Source: Flavobacterium muglaense (GTDB taxonomy: Bacteria > Bacteroidota > Bacteroidia > Flavobacteriales > Flavobacteriaceae). From it: a stretch of 39,196 nt of DNA. Location: NCBI RefSeq assembly GCF_014305155.1, contig NZ_JACRUK010000037.1, positions 1 through 39,196 of the forward strand, in the 5' to 3' direction. Made by a program: the position numbers and the translations under genes. Under the pieces are notes generated by a model. The model was not told the origin of the DNA. It did no database searches and saw only the letters and a program-made list of their open reading frames with translations. Each line of letters begins with the position of its first letter. Position 1 is the stretch's first letter. Shown one piece after another: positions 16,450 through 25,430 of this stretch.

Positions 16450-17652
16450 GTGAAAAAAATAATTTTACTGCTATTAATTAGCATTTTTTACCAGACGGCT
16501 TTTGCGCAAAAAGAAGGCTATTGGGACAAAGAGCGAGCGACAACCAAAGAAATTACTGTTTTGGCTGGCGAGAAAATGATTGTCAAATCGGATGATTTCC
16601 CTGTAGGAACAACTGAGTTGATCTATCGCATCACTATTCTTGATGAAAATCAACAATTGGCAGGTAGTTTAGTATCGCTTTTAAAAGCCATTCCAGACCC
16701 TACAGGAATCAGTCAAGGATCGGCGGGAGCTGTTTTTATCATGTCCAAAATTTCAGGAAGTGACAAATGCAAATACGCTGTTTTTTCGACAAACGACCTG
16801 GCGACTGCGTATCAAAAAGACGGTAAAACAGATAAAGCTTGCGTGTATCAAGAAGTACCGCTAAGCAAGGACGCGAGACGATTGTCTATTGATAAATCGA
16901 GCTGTTTGCAGGCAAATACTGCCAATTTATGGTTTGGTTTCGAAAGCTCCAATTGGATCATGAAGCAAAAAATCATCTTGGAAGTAGTGCCGTGGGTAGA
17001 TACTAAACTTAGTAGAGGATGGACTTTAGAAAACAGAAAATACGTAATCAATCAATGCAAAACATCCGCTTTGGCTAGAAAACTTAGTAGTTCGGATGAC
17101 TTTTGTATTTGCTTAGAAGAAAAAATCCAAAAACAATATAAATTTCAAGAATTCCAAAAACTATTAGCAATAGAACAAGCTAAAGCGTACAAGGATTATG
17201 GGAATAGTTGTTTTAGCGAAATGAACGGTTCTAAGGCTGTTTTAGATAATTTACGCCTACAAGCCTCTAATTTTAGTAAAAAAGGGGATTATGGCAACGC
17301 AATTGCGCAATACAATGCGATAATCAATGATGGCAAAGCCTCAGCCTTGGATTATAGTGCAATTGGTTATACTTACCTTTTAACAAAGCAGTACGGTAAA
17401 GCAATCAAGGCATTGAAAGAAGGGGAGAAGCTTGACGATACTGAATTACTAGTCAAACTCAATTTAGCGCATGCCTACTTATTAAATGACGATTACAGAG
17501 CAGCTAAAGCAATCTATAAAGAATACGAAACGCAAAATGTAACCGATAGTGTAAGTTGGATTCAAAAAATAAACACGGACTTCGCTACATTTAAAAAACT
17601 AGGATTACCATCAGCTGATTTTGATAAAGTATTGAAGTTGTTAGAGCGATAG
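16450..17652 (+). CDS. Exported protein with C-terminal TPR repeats
   Basis: The 400-residue protein has a clear signal peptide (KKIILLLLISIFYQTAFAQ) and an N-terminal region of about 230 residues that I do not recognise. That region has several cysteines (including SDDFCICLEEKI near 215-227). The C-terminal 130 residues contain TPR-like units (SNFSKKGDYGNAIAQYNAII, SAIGYTYLLTKQYGKAIKAL and AHAYLLNDDYRAAKAIY). The start codon is GTG, which the signal peptide position supports; no in-frame ATG serves. It likely acts in the periplasm as a binding scaffold. It lies between men genes but nothing links it to quinone synthesis. Confidence 0.78.
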   Translation: MKKIILLLLISIFYQTAFAQKEGYWDKERATTKEITVLAGEKMIVKSDDFPVGTTELIYRITILDENQQLAGSLVSLLKAIPDPTGISQGSAGAVFIMSKISGSDKCKYAVFSTNDLATAYQKDGKTDKACVYQEVPLSKDARRLSIDKSSCLQANTANLWFGFESSNWIMKQKIILEVVPWVDTKLSRGWTLENRKYVINQCKTSALARKLSSSDDFCICLEEKIQKQYKFQEFQKLLAIEQAKAYKDYGNSCFSEMNGSKAVLDNLRLQASNFSKKGDYGNAIAQYNAIINDGKASALDYSAIGYTYLLTKQYGKAIKALKEGEKLDDTELLVKLNLAHAYLLNDDYRAAKAIYKEYETQNVTDSVSWIQKINTDFATFKKLGLPSADFDKVLKLLER

Positions 17653-17771
17653 GCTTCTTTATCATATAAATCATTTAAGTTTAAAGTATGGATCGTAGTA
17701 GTTGTTTTTTGTATTGGTATACTTTGTGTGGTTACTATTATCAAGAACTTTGCGAGAAATATTCTCAAATG
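17653..17771 (+). other. In-frame hydrophobic extension after the TPR stop
   Basis: After the TAG of the TPR gene the same frame stays open for 39 codons to a TGA. It encodes a basic stretch and then one strongly hydrophobic segment (VWIVVVVFCIGILCVVTII) followed by KNFARN. No ATG, GTG or TTG opens this frame. It may be a remnant of a small membrane-protein gene, a readthrough tail, or chance. The latter cannot be excluded in AT-rich DNA. Confidence 0.25.
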
Positions 17772-17843
17772 ACTTATATCTTTAAAAAAAAACATTTAGT
17801 TCTTGCTTAACGAATCATTATTTTTAAAACCCAATCATAGAAA

Positions 17844-18887
17844 ATGAAAGCTACCTATCATAAATACCTACTCGATTTTAAACGTCCTTCAGGAACATCT
17901 CGAGGCGTATTGACTCAAAAAGAAACTTGGTTTATTGTTCTGGAAAAGGATGGTAAAAAGGGAATAGGAGAGTGTGGCATTTTAAGAGGTTTGAGCATTG
18001 ATGATCGACCGGATTATGAAGCCAAATTAAAATGGACTTGCGATAATATTCATTTAGGCATAGACCATCTTTGGGAGACATTAATCGAGTTTCCTTCGAT
18101 ACAGTTTGGAGTCGAAATGGCCTTTCAATCTTTGGTGAGTGAAACACCGTTTGAATTGTTTCCGTCTGAGTTTACTAAGGGGAAAAAATCTATACCCATT
18201 AACGGACTCGTTTGGATGGGGGACCCTTCTTTTATGAAAGAACAAATTGAAGAAAAGTTAGCGCAAGGTTTTAGTTGTATAAAGTTAAAAATTGGAGCGA
18301 TTGATTTTGATAAAGAATTAGAATTATTAGCCTTTATTAGGGCTAATTTTAGTCCAGATCAAGTGGAAATACGAGTGGATGCTAATGGTGCTTTTGATTC
18401 AAACGAAGCTTTAAATAAAATAACTCAACTATCTGAATTTAAATTACATAGTGTCGAGCAACCGATTCAAAAAAACAATACTGACAGGATGGCAGAGCTG
18501 TGTAAAACGACTCCTTTGCCTATTGCTTTGGATGAAGAGCTGATAGGGGTGTTTTTATTCGAAGAAAAGGAAAATTTACTACTTAAAATAAAGCCTCAAT
18601 ACATCATTTTGAAACCTAGTTTTGTGGGTGGTTTTAAAGGTACGCAAGAATGGATTTCATTAGCCGAAAGGCATAATATTAGATGGTGGATCACTTCGGC
18701 TTTAGAGAGTAATATTGGTTTGAATGCAATTGCACAATGGACCTTTTTACAAGATAACATAATGCCACAAGGACTGGGAACGGGAGCTTTGTATACTAAT
18801 AATTTTGATAGTCCGTTGCAGGTTTCTCAGGGGCAGTTGTGGTACGATCAAACTAAAAAATGGAGTTTTGATTTTAAGGATTTATAA
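17844..18887 (+). CDS. menC: MenC, o-succinylbenzoate synthase
   Basis: The 347-residue enolase-superfamily enzyme dehydrates SHCHC to o-succinylbenzoate in menaquinone synthesis. The expected catalytic and metal residues are present: Lys147/Lys149 in IKLKIG, Asp179 in VDANGAF, Glu205 in VEQPI, Asp230 in ALDEEL and Lys257 in ILKPSFVGG. The C-terminal ITSALESNIGLNAIAQW is also typical. The ATG at 17844 gives the usual N-terminus. A very strong terminator follows, so any menE must be elsewhere; it is not in the window. Confidence 0.94.
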   Translation: MKATYHKYLLDFKRPSGTSRGVLTQKETWFIVLEKDGKKGIGECGILRGLSIDDRPDYEAKLKWTCDNIHLGIDHLWETLIEFPSIQFGVEMAFQSLVSETPFELFPSEFTKGKKSIPINGLVWMGDPSFMKEQIEEKLAQGFSCIKLKIGAIDFDKELELLAFIRANFSPDQVEIRVDANGAFDSNEALNKITQLSEFKLHSVEQPIQKNNTDRMAELCKTTPLPIALDEELIGVFLFEEKENLLLKIKPQYIILKPSFVGGFKGTQEWISLAERHNIRWWITSALESNIGLNAIAQWTFLQDNIMPQGLGTGALYTNNFDSPLQVSQGQLWYDQTKKWSFDFKDL

Positions 18888-18920
18888 GTCTTTTATCTAG
18901 TCGAAACTGACTGGTAGTAG

Positions 18921-18967
18921 ACCTAAAAAAAAACGCGTTTTATAGCAATAAAACGCGTTTTTTTAGG
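18921..18967. terminator. Strong bidirectional terminator after menC
   Basis: ACCTAAAAAAA...CGCGTTTTAT (18921-18943) pairs with ATAAAACGCGTTTTTTTAGGT (to 18967), giving a stem of about 20 bp with only an A-run length mismatch. It lies between convergent menC and the leftward barrel gene and has T runs on both strands. Confidence 0.92.
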
Positions 18968-19001
18968 TGAATTAACCTTTGGTATAAATAAATTGAGTCT
19001 G

Positions 19002-19817
19002 TTATAATTTAGCATAAACGGCTAAATTGATAGAGGGTGCAAGTGGTGCGTTGTTGTTTCCAAATGCTCCAAATGTAGAGAAGTTTGCACCATATTTATT
19101 TTGAATAAATTCATAATTAAATTTTAGACCTACTGCGTTATAAGTTTGGCGGTCTAGGTATGATGGCCATCTATTGTTATTGTTAGCAAAGGCGCTTTCT
19201 TTTGCAACAGGATTTTTAGTGTCTAGAGCAAATATTAAATGTCCTTTTGGGATGATTTGGTACCCAACTTCAGCACCCATCTTAAAATAGTCCGAATAGT
19301 CATTGGTCATATATCCATAACCTACATTGGCAAAATAATACCATTTTCCTGCGCTAGAACCCGCACTAACGTATGGGATAAATGAACTAGCATCAAAATC
19401 AGTACTTAGACCTGTACTGCTGTCAAATTTAGAGGTATTGGCTTGAAATTGCAAACCGGTGCTTATTTTCCAGTCTTTGTCGTATAGTTTGTACTTAAGA
19501 CCTAAGGTTATATTCCCTAGTCCTGAAAGGTTTTGCGTTGTGTTACTAGTTGTACCAGTGTAACTCGCAAACTTCATAGGTATAACAAGTAAAGCTTCAA
19601 GATTATTAGTAATTCCGTATTCACTATATAGTTGTGTAGTAACGTCACTGTAATCACCATCTATAGCTACTTTGTTTCCATCGATTTGTGCTTGGTTGTA
19701 AAACAATCCAGAAACTCCTAGTTGAACATATGCTTTCCCTTTTTCTTTTGTCCAAGGACCTTGAGCATTTGCAAATTGTAAACCGAGTAGGCTGAATAAT
19801 AGAATGTATTTTTTCAT
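19002..19817 (-). CDS. Outer-membrane beta-barrel protein of unknown role
   Basis: The 271-residue product has a signal peptide (KKYILLFSLLGLQFANAQ) and then repeated amphipathic strands with aromatic ends, such as KAYVQLGVSGLFYNQ, GNITLGLKYKLYDK, KWYYFANVGYGYM and YNAVGLKFNYEF. It ends in INLAVYAKL. The pattern suggests a 12- to 14-strand outer-membrane barrel, similar in style to proteins annotated as putative transporters or the phenol-degradation MetA family. I see no catalytic motif. It is separated from the upstream antiporter operon by a terminator, so it is probably transcribed alone. Substrate and function are unknown. Confidence 0.75.
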   Translation of the reverse strand: MKKYILLFSLLGLQFANAQGPWTKEKGKAYVQLGVSGLFYNQAQIDGNKVAIDGDYSDVTTQLYSEYGITNNLEALLVIPMKFASYTGTTSNTTQNLSGLGNITLGLKYKLYDKDWKISTGLQFQANTSKFDSSTGLSTDFDASSFIPYVSAGSSAGKWYYFANVGYGYMTNDYSDYFKMGAEVGYQIIPKGHLIFALDTKNPVAKESAFANNNNRWPSYLDRQTYNAVGLKFNYEFIQNKYGANFSTFGAFGNNNAPLAPSINLAVYAKL

Positions 19818-19872
19818 AATAGTTTGTTTTAATGATCAGACGTTCCTTTTTTGGTTTCCTGACAAATTGAAG

Positions 19873-19909
19873 TAAAAAAAAACCGTTTTAATTTTTAAAA
19901 CGGTTTTTT
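19873..19909 (-). terminator. Terminator of the antiporter operon
   Basis: AAAACCGTTTTAA (19879-19891) and TTAAAACGGTTTT (19895-19907) form a perfect 13-bp stem with a three-base loop. The A run at 19874-19882 is a T run on the minus strand, fitting termination of the leftward antiporter operon. Confidence 0.9.
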
Positions 19910-19928
19910 GGTGGCGTAATTGAGTTGA

Positions 19929-21158
19929 TTATTTCATTTTTTGAGCAAACTTCCCAATTGTCATTCCTTGTACTAAAATGGAGAAACATACAATTACATA
20001 TGTAATGGTAACCCAAATGTCTTTATTATATTCTGGATTGATCGATAAGGCAAGAGCAATAGAGATTCCGCCTCTAAGACCTCCCCATGTCAGGATTAGA
20101 ATTGTTTTTTGTGTTATTTTTTCTTTCAATCGCACGGCTATTGACGGAATGTAAACCGAAATGTACCTTGTTGCTAATGTGATAAAGAGTATGATAATTG
20201 CCGCGAAAAGTATCTTTTGATTGGTTTGAATTACTAATAATTCTAGCCCGATTAAAACGAACAAAAGAGCATTTAGTATTTCATCAATCAATTCCCAAAA
20301 TTTGTCTACATACTCGGCTGTTATGTCAGACATTCCGTGAATTTTTCCGTGGTTACCAGTAATTAAACCAGCAGCAACCATAGCTAATGGTCCAGATACA
20401 TGTGTATAATGTGCTAGTGTGTAACCACCCATAACCACTGCTAGTGTGATTAAAACCTCTACTTGGTAGTTGTCTATACTGGCAATTAGTTTGTAACCGA
20501 TATAACCAATTACAATACCTAGCACTAAACCACCTATGGCTTCTTGACCAAATAAGAGTAAAATACTACTAACGTTTAGATCCGCTCCTGGCTTAGCTAA
20601 TTGTAGAATCGTAATAAAAACAACTACCGCTACACCATCGTTAAATAAGGATTCACCAGCAATTTTTGTTTCTAAGGACTTAGATACTCCTGCACTTTTT
20701 AAGATGCTTAGAACGGCAATTGGGTCAGTAGGGGAGATTAGTGCTCCAAATAGCATTGCATGGATTAGTTCTACTTGAACCCCCATGAAGTTTAGTAAAT
20801 AATAAGAAGCAAACCCAATGATAAAAGTACTGATTAGTACACTTATAGTTGAGAATAGTAAGATGCTTAGTTTTTCATTATTTAAATCTTTAAATTTGAT
20901 ATGAATTGCTCCAGCAAAAAGCATGAAGCTTAGCATGCTCTCTAGTAATAATTCACTAAAATTGATGCTGTCCATTTTTATAGCAATGTCTTCTTTAAAT
21001 GAAGGGAAGTAGTATCCCATAATAAGAATAAAGAAAGAGAAAATTAAAGACACAAGCATTAAGCCTATGGCATTAGGGAGTTTTAAAATTCTGAAATTGA
21101 TATAAGCAAATCCAGCTGATAATACAATCAGTATAGAAAATAGGTGAAATAAGTCCAT
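19929..21158 (-). CDS. CPA1-family sodium/proton antiporter
   Basis: The 409-residue inner-membrane protein has about 12 hydrophobic segments and the CPA1/NhaP motifs: ALISPTDPIAVLSILKSAG near 138-156, GESLFNDGVAVVVF near 167-180 with the Asn-Asp ion-binding pair, and WGGLRGGISIALALS near 358-372. It exchanges Na+ (or K+) for H+ across the cytoplasmic membrane. The C-terminal cytoplasmic tail is very short compared with many CPA1 members. Its ATG shares one base with the stop of the upstream MscS gene, so it is translationally coupled. It is the last gene of an operon with two MscS channels and an APC permease. Confidence 0.92.
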   Translation of the reverse strand: MDLFHLFSILIVLSAGFAYINFRILKLPNAIGLMLVSLIFSFFILIMGYYFPSFKEDIAIKMDSINFSELLLESMLSFMLFAGAIHIKFKDLNNEKLSILLFSTISVLISTFIIGFASYYLLNFMGVQVELIHAMLFGALISPTDPIAVLSILKSAGVSKSLETKIAGESLFNDGVAVVVFITILQLAKPGADLNVSSILLLFGQEAIGGLVLGIVIGYIGYKLIASIDNYQVEVLITLAVVMGGYTLAHYTHVSGPLAMVAAGLITGNHGKIHGMSDITAEYVDKFWELIDEILNALLFVLIGLELLVIQTNQKILFAAIIILFITLATRYISVYIPSIAVRLKEKITQKTILILTWGGLRGGISIALALSINPEYNKDIWVTITYVIVCFSILVQGMTIGKFAQKMK

Positions 21159-22060
21159 TATTGTTTATTAATATTTATGTTAAAATCGGGTGCTTGTACA
21201 AGATGAAAAGTCGCCGAAGCCATTTTTACTTGACCGTTTGAAGCTTCAATTTGGGTTAAGATTTTAGTGAATAAGGCTGTTTTTGTAGCCCTTCTTTTTT
21301 TATAACCTACTACATAACGTAGCGTATATTCGGCCCAGTTATCATTTGCAACTAGCGAAATCATAGGTTCTGTTTGTGCATCTTCTAAGCGGTATTTGTT
21401 TTGTAGTGAATGCCATTTTTCTTTTGATGTATTGGTCAAATCACCTGCAACTTCTATTCCTATGTTTAGAATGAGTTCTTTAGCCATGTCGTAATTACTT
21501 CCATATTGAATAGGAATCTTGATTTCGTCCCATAAAAAAGGAAAATCTCCAGAATAATTAAACACGGGTTCTTTGAATACATAACTATTTGCGATGAGTA
21601 CAATTCGGCCGTTGTATAAGTCACCGTCCACCCATTGTCCAGTTTCCATAATGGTAGTTCGCAAAACGCCTATGTCCATAACATCTCCTTTTATACCTCC
21701 TAATTGTACGCGGTCTCCAGTGTCATAAAAACCACCAAACATAATAGCTAACCATCCGGCAAACGACGCAATTACTTCTTGCAAGGCAAAAGCGATTCCT
21801 GCACCAGCGACCCCTAAGGCTACAGTGAAACCTCCTAGTTTATCACTAAAAACAACCGTTAGAAAAACAATTGTGAGTAGGTAGCCAATGAAAGAGCTAA
21901 GCTTTTTGGCTTTGTATCTGTTGTCATTGTTTTGTATTTTTACAAATAGCCTTTTTTGAAGTACTTTTATAAGGGTCCAGATTAAAGCAACGCCCACAAG
22001 AAAGGTGACAATTTTCCCCACGGTGGGATTGTATAGGTATTCTTGGATTTGCTCTTCCAT
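21158..22060 (-). CDS. MscS-family mechanosensitive channel
   Basis: The 300-residue protein has two or three N-terminal membrane helices, then the MscS pore helix and beta domain: VALGVAGAGIAFALQEVIAS near 79-98, FYDTGDRVQLGGIKGDVMDI near 111-130 and IVLIANSYVFKEPVFNYS near 155-172. The C-terminal 120 residues are cytoplasmic and differ from the second channel. It would release solutes upon membrane tension. It overlaps the antiporter gene by one base and follows the other MscS gene by 3 bases, so two related but distinct channels are produced together. Confidence 0.9.
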   Translation of the reverse strand: MEEQIQEYLYNPTVGKIVTFLVGVALIWTLIKVLQKRLFVKIQNNDNRYKAKKLSSFIGYLLTIVFLTVVFSDKLGGFTVALGVAGAGIAFALQEVIASFAGWLAIMFGGFYDTGDRVQLGGIKGDVMDIGVLRTTIMETGQWVDGDLYNGRIVLIANSYVFKEPVFNYSGDFPFLWDEIKIPIQYGSNYDMAKELILNIGIEVAGDLTNTSKEKWHSLQNKYRLEDAQTEPMISLVANDNWAEYTLRYVVGYKKRRATKTALFTKILTQIEASNGQVKMASATFHLVQAPDFNININKQ

Positions 22061-22063
22061 ATC

Positions 22064-22873
22064 TTATTTATTGATGTGTAATACTCTTTGTGGAAACGGA
22101 ATTGTAATTTTATTTTCTTTAAATAATTCAAATATTTTTATTCGCATTTCGCTTTTTATATTTTCAACTCTAAAAACATCTTCTGACCAGAAGATGATAC
22201 AGAACTGTAAAGAAGAATCTCCAAAATCCGTAAAGCGTACAAACGGGCTAGGGCTTTTTAATATACCAGTTTGTTGGTCGACCGCTTGTTTTAAAACCTG
22301 CATCACTTGTTTAACATCCGATGCGTAATCGACCCCTACATGTACTTCAAATCGAGATGCAAGATCATTATGTGTCCAATTGATTAATTGATTAGAAGTT
22401 AAACTTGAATTGGGTAAAATAATGTATTTATCATCACGAGTTAATACAGTTGTTGTTCTTAAATTGATTTCTTTTACGATACAAATAAGTCCATCAGCTT
22501 CAATAACGTCATTTACTTTCACAGAGGAATCAACCAGTAATATAATTCCAGAAACAAAATCACTAAAGAGATTTTGCAATCCTAAACCTACACCCACCAT
22601 CAATGCTGCCGAACCGGCTACAAGTACAGATAAGTTAAATCCAAACAGTTGTAAGCCTGTTAAAATAGCGACAACAATGATTAAGTATCGTACTAAATTG
22701 TAAATAGAGTATCTCTTGGCAATATCAATTTTCTCTACTCTGTAAATTGTTTTTTTAGCTATTTTTAAAATGATAGCTGTGACAACAATAAAAGCAAATA
22801 AATTTAATAGCGTAATAACTTTGATGGTGAATTGTCCATCTTGAAAAAGAGTATAATTTAATAGCTCGTTCAT
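22064..22873 (-). CDS. MscS-family mechanosensitive channel
   Basis: The 269-residue protein has two N-terminal membrane helices plus the MscS pore segment (LVAGSAALMVGVGLGLQNLF near 85-104) and beta domain (VDSSVKVNDVIEADGLICIV, then IILPNSSLTSNQLINWTH). This is the compact 3-TM MscS form, closer to the standard type than the neighbouring channel. It lies 43 bases after the APC permease and 3 bases before the second MscS gene. Context suggests a role in osmotic or ionic adjustment together with the antiporter. Confidence 0.92.
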   Translation of the reverse strand: MNELLNYTLFQDGQFTIKVITLLNLFAFIVVTAIILKIAKKTIYRVEKIDIAKRYSIYNLVRYLIIVVAILTGLQLFGFNLSVLVAGSAALMVGVGLGLQNLFSDFVSGIILLVDSSVKVNDVIEADGLICIVKEINLRTTTVLTRDDKYIILPNSSLTSNQLINWTHNDLASRFEVHVGVDYASDVKQVMQVLKQAVDQQTGILKSPSPFVRFTDFGDSSLQFCIIFWSEDVFRVENIKSEMRIKIFELFKENKITIPFPQRVLHINK

Positions 22874-22916
22874 TAGTTATTTGAAAAGAAATTAATTTTT
22901 ATTTTGAAAAAGAGAA

Positions 22917-24659
22917 TTACATGATCAATCGCACGCCACCAAGTTCTGAAACTCGGTATGAGAAACGATCTCCTGGAGAACCAATAAACATAAAGTTTTT
23001 TGGGATATTCCATTTTTCGGATAATTCGTCAATTATTTTTGGACCAAACTCACCTTCTAATTCAATGAATTCAATATCAATTTCTGGATAAGCACGGTCT
23101 AAAACTTTTAAATCGACAATCAATGAATCATTGGATGTGCCATCGTTCTTAACGTTTACAATTTTAAGTTTCTTAGTCGATTCGTTATTTTGAACATATT
23201 GCATTACTTTATTCAGTATCGCAACATCATCCCCTTTGGTAAAAAACACCAGCTCTTGCATATTGATTTTTAGGTTCATTTTTAATAAATAACGATTACT
23301 AAAAATCACCATTTTACGCAATGGCTTGTAGAAATATTCCAAAGCACTGATCAAAACGTGAATTAAGAACGAACGATTAAGCATGATTGCAATAAAAAGT
23401 AATGAAGGAACTAGGTATTTGATGAAGGTATAAAATGAATCTACATTCAATTGTATATTTCCTACAAAGGCAGCTACAATTAATGATACAGCAACCACAA
23501 CGGCAATTCCTCTTGCTTTTTCTGGTCTTGGTAATTTTTTACGTTTGAATTTTAATAATAAATTTCCAATTCCGAATAATCCCATTACAGCCAAGAACGA
23601 GAAGGTATACACACCTGCTAATGCAATGATATCCCCTTTTGTAACAAATAAAACAGAAACACATAGGATTAGGAAAGTGATAATTATTCTATAGTTAGAA
23701 CCTCTACTGTTTTGTTTTAAAAAGTAATTGGGTAAGATTCGGTCTAATGTCATACGGTTTAACAATCCAGAAACCCCAACAAATGAAGTTAATACAGCTC
23801 CACAAAGTACTAGTACAGCATCGATTGAAATTAAATAAGCCAGCCATGATCCACCAGTCGTTTCACCTAAGAAAGCAAGTAATGACTCTTGATGCTCTCC
23901 AACTTGAGCTAATGGAATAATACAAATAAGCAATAAAGCAATTACGGGATTGAAAAAGCTAACAATAGCCCACATGTTGCGAAGTGTCTTTGGGAAAACG
24001 CCAATTTCTTGCTCTTCTACAAAGTTAGCTGAACTCTCAAATCCAGAAATCCCTAGCATGGCTGCCGAGAAACCTAAAAATAAAGCATTAACGATTGTGC
24101 CAGAGGTTATGGGTAAACTCCAATTTAGATGAAAAACATCTAGTCCGTTCATGAAAATAAACCAAACGGAAGCTACGACTAGTAAAGTTAAGGTCGTTAA
24201 GTGTGTAATAAAAATAACTACCGCTACAATCGCCGATTCTCCTATTCCTATGATTGCTAATCCAGTAAAAAGCAGTAGGATTATTACAGTTGCAATTGTG
24301 ATATTGATGCCAGGAGCAATATTATGTAAATAATGCATTCCTTCTGAAGCAGAAATTACCGCCGTTGCCATGTATGATAGGACTGTCAATGTTGCCGCTA
24401 CTGAGGCTAGCCTTTTTGAAGAGGTGTTCAAAAGAACGTTATATGCACCACCGTTTAATGGTAAGGCACCTACTACTTCTCCATATATTTTTCTAAATAA
24501 AAATAATACAACAGCAACTAGTAATAATGAAATCCAAGCGTATTGTCCAGCATACATGATAGTTAAGGCTGATACGTAAAGACAAGAGGAACTAATGTCA
24601 TTCCCGCATATCGCTGTTGCTTGTAATTCGTTTAATTTTTTATGTACTATTTCTTTCAT
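22917..24659 (-). CDS. APC-family permease with C-terminal soluble domain
   Basis: The 580-residue membrane protein belongs to the amino acid-polyamine-organocation family. TM1 has the unwound GNDISSSCLYVSAL segment (about 19-32), and VVGALPLNGGAYNVLLNTSS (about 61-80) is the conserved family motif. About 12 membrane segments run to about residue 435. The last 120 or so residues are soluble and may be regulatory (VVFFTKGDD-type segment near 468 and a FIGSPGDRFSYRVSELGG end). The substrate cannot be deduced. It is the first gene of a four-gene leftward operon with two MscS channels and a CPA1 antiporter. Confidence 0.88.
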   Translation of the reverse strand: MKEIVHKKLNELQATAICGNDISSSCLYVSALTIMYAGQYAWISLLLVAVVLFLFRKIYGEVVGALPLNGGAYNVLLNTSSKRLASVAATLTVLSYMATAVISASEGMHYLHNIAPGINITIATVIILLLFTGLAIIGIGESAIVAVVIFITHLTTLTLLVVASVWFIFMNGLDVFHLNWSLPITSGTIVNALFLGFSAAMLGISGFESSANFVEEQEIGVFPKTLRNMWAIVSFFNPVIALLLICIIPLAQVGEHQESLLAFLGETTGGSWLAYLISIDAVLVLCGAVLTSFVGVSGLLNRMTLDRILPNYFLKQNSRGSNYRIIITFLILCVSVLFVTKGDIIALAGVYTFSFLAVMGLFGIGNLLLKFKRKKLPRPEKARGIAVVVAVSLIVAAFVGNIQLNVDSFYTFIKYLVPSLLFIAIMLNRSFLIHVLISALEYFYKPLRKMVIFSNRYLLKMNLKINMQELVFFTKGDDVAILNKVMQYVQNNESTKKLKIVNVKNDGTSNDSLIVDLKVLDRAYPEIDIEFIELEGEFGPKIIDELSEKWNIPKNFMFIGSPGDRFSYRVSELGGVRLIM

Positions 24660-24980
24660 TATTTTTTAATTTTAACTCACTAATTATCTTCGAATATGGA
24701 TTGCAAGATAAGCATTTGTAGGACAATCTCAAATAAGTATATAAAATCCTTTTTTGACTCAATACCGATCTCTGAATGGAGTATGAAAGGGTACGAGGTT
24801 GTTTTTGCTATTACCGTAATTGAATTTTGACGAAATAAAAACAGGTTAAAATAATTGATTAGTGTTTAATGTATTGATAACTAATGCTATATTTAATGTT
24901 CTGTCAATTTAGACTCGTTTTTTTTAGAGATGCGAGATCTAATTCATGAAAGAGAATGGAATTTAGGTAGAAAAAAGTGA
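24660..24980. other. Intergenic stretch, nothing recognised
   Basis: The 321 bases upstream of the permease operon contain no ORF, strong hairpin or repeat that I can support. They should hold the operon promoter, but I found no exact TAnnTTTG box near the permease start. Confidence 0.5.
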
Positions 24981-25427
24981 TTATTGATCCAAAAGACGGC
25001 GATGGTAATTAATTTGACCTAAATGGTAGGCAAGGTGAGTCGTTAAGTGGATCAGCATAAATTCAGTCGAAGTTTTTTGTTCGAAAACGATGATAGGGTA
25101 TTCTTTTTGAAGATCTTCTTCGGTCAGGGAATTTAAAGTTGTGGTGATAGTCGAAATTGTACTGTCAATTTGTAGCAGTAAGTCTGATGTAGCGATGTTT
25201 TTTAAGGAAAACTCCAAAGGTCTGTTTCTGATATAATCCGTTTTTCCTAGAGCACTACCAATGTAGGCATTGAGATTTCCTACTAAATGCAGGCATAAGT
25301 TCCCTGCCGAATTTGATACTTGTTTGTCAACAGCCCAAATTTGAGCATCGTTTTGGTACAATTCAATTTCGACCTTCAATCGGTTTAGATCGCGATTAAA
25401 TAATGTTTGTAGGGTAGTTAGGCTCAT
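24981..25427 (-). CDS. DinB-like four-helix protein
   Basis: The 148-residue protein fits the DinB/DUF1572-type four-helix bundle. Probable metal-binding histidines are His47 in LCLHLVGNLNAYIG and the C-terminal pair in HLTTHLAYHLGQINYHRRLL. The family contains thiol transferases and many uncharacterised members. It lies 3 bases after the NTF2-like gene and is likely co-transcribed with it. Function is unknown. Confidence 0.8.
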   Translation of the reverse strand: MSLTTLQTLFNRDLNRLKVEIELYQNDAQIWAVDKQVSNSAGNLCLHLVGNLNAYIGSALGKTDYIRNRPLEFSLKNIATSDLLLQIDSTISTITTTLNSLTEEDLQKEYPIIVFEQKTSTEFMLIHLTTHLAYHLGQINYHRRLLDQ

Positions 25428-25430
25428 TGA

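Noticed and set aside
17687..17809. A 40-codon ATG-started frame between the TPR gene and menC
   Set aside because: It is a different frame from the hydrophobic extension and reads as Cys/Tyr-rich sequence without a recognisable pattern; likely chance.
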